Source of the DNA: Acidimicrobiia bacterium
GTDB lineage: Bacteria > Actinomycetota > Acidimicrobiia > Acidimicrobiales > Acidimicrobilacustridaceae
Direction of reading: 5' to 3'
Assembly: GCA_016462055.1 (NCBI GenBank)
Contig: JAEMTX010000041.1
Location: forward strand, 1 to 12,049
DNA length: 12,049 nt
Shown here: in pieces, positions 11,605-12,049 of the stretch
Layout: each line of letters begins with the position of its first letter
How positions within the stretch are numbered: the first letter of the stretch is position 1
The notes under the pieces: model-generated
Told to the model about the DNA's origin: nothing
What the model saw: the letters and a program-made list of their open reading frames with translations, nothing else
Database searches by the model: none
Made by a program: the position numbers and the translations under genes

Positions 11605-12049
11605 TCAGCCGAGGCCGGAGGGGCCACTTTCGGGACCACCGGGAAGGCCGGGAAGGCGCAATCCGCCGCCCGGTTTAGCCCCGCCTAAATCGGCTTCAAA
11701 ATTGGGCAATCGCAGAGGGGCCTTGCCCTTCGGGGCGACTCGACCGGCCCCAGTGGAGCGGCCACCCGGCCCCTTCGCTTTGCCTTTGGCGACTTTGCGC
11801 CGTGACTTGGTGAGCCGCTTGGTTCCGGCCCCACCCATGCGCTTCATCATCTTCGACATCTCTTTGAACTGTTTGATGAGCTCGCCCACCCTCGCTGGTT
11901 CCGTACCCGAACCAGTCGCGATTCGCACTCGTCGGGACTGATCGATGAGATCGGGATCGACCCGTTCGGCCGGGGTCATGGAGCGAATGATGGCTTCGAC
12001 TCGCGCAATTTCACGGTCGTCGATCTGTGCGTTCTTCACTTCTTTGGGG
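11605..12049 (-). CDS. ffh: Signal recognition particle protein Ffh, C-terminal part, cut by window edge
   Basis: Only the last 148 residues are visible; the gene enters from the right edge with the frame open. They cover the C-terminal part of the methionine-rich M domain that holds 4.5S RNA and the signal sequence. Visible parts are DDREIARVEAIIRSMTPAER, the RNA-binding SRRVRIATGSG, and a Met/Lys-rich helix KEMSKMMKRM. A tail of about 75 residues follows, first Lys/Arg-rich (TKRLTKSRRKVAKGKAKG) and then Gly/Pro/Leu-rich to the stop. Many Ffh proteins end soon after the M domain, so this tail is long. A GTG at 12039 is an internal codon, not a start, since the M domain needs the upstream NG domain. 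Ffh targets membrane proteins to the translocon. Confidence 0.95.
   Translation of the reverse strand, partial: PKEVKNAQIDDREIARVEAIIRSMTPAERVDPDLIDQSRRVRIATGSGTEPARVGELIKQFKEMSKMMKRMGGAGTKRLTKSRRKVAKGKAKGPGGRSTGAGRVAPKGKAPLRLPNFEADLGGAKPGGGLRLPGLPGGPESGPSGLG

Overview
The window looks like chromosomal DNA of a high-GC Gram-positive bacterium, most likely an actinobacterium of the Acidimicrobiia type. Three things support this. The rightmost genes follow the actinobacterial order ffh-rpsP-khpA-rimM-trmD-rplS-DUF2469-yraN. A thiol-redox pair resembles mycothiol-linked proteins (an Rv2466c-like thioredoxin-fold protein and a mycoredoxin-like glutaredoxin). GTG and TTG starts are common. The class assignment is inference from gene content; no 16S rRNA or other marker is present.

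Left half (1-7525) is an accessory metabolic region. A short-chain dehydrogenase (SDR) runs off the left edge on the minus strand. Divergent from it, a plus-strand set reads sulfotransferase, amidase-signature hydrolase, PadR-type regulator, second SDR. A GT39-like membrane glycosyltransferase lies on the minus strand, tail-to-tail with that SDR. Divergent from the glycosyltransferase, a SnoaL/NTF2-like protein and a zinc-dependent medium-chain dehydrogenase are on the plus strand. Two SDRs, an MDR, an NTF2-fold protein, an amidase, a sulfotransferase and a PadR regulator suggest conversion of a small hydrophobic, phenolic or alcoholic compound, but the substrate cannot be read from the sequence. 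The most striking anomaly is here: the PadR gene has an in-frame TAA at 3442-3444, and the same frame continues for 42 more family-like codons to 3573.

Middle (7541-8456) is a minus-strand pair, a DsbA-fold Rv2466c-like protein whose CxxC motif is CPFA, then a small CPFC glutaredoxin. It is separated from the MDR by a perfect hairpin that probably works as a two-way terminator.

Right part (8503-12049) is a compact minus-strand translation and RNA-processing operon. In transcription order it holds the C-terminal end of ffh (cut by the window), rpsP, khpA, rimM, trmD, rplS, a DUF2469 gene and yraN. rpsP-khpA-rimM-trmD are packed with a 4-nt overlap or gaps of a few bases, and all four start with GTG. 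Three non-coding gaps in this operon carry clear inverted repeats: ffh-rpsP, trmD-rplS (a likely structured rplS leader) and rplS-DUF2469, which is where lepB and rnhB sit in Mycobacterium.

No tRNA, rRNA, CRISPR array, transposase or phage gene was seen, and no gene-free stretch exceeds 300 bases. The strongest leads are the interrupted PadR gene, the sulfotransferase-amidase-SDR locus and the hairpin-rich leaders of the ribosomal operon. I do not see a clearly new defence or mobile system.
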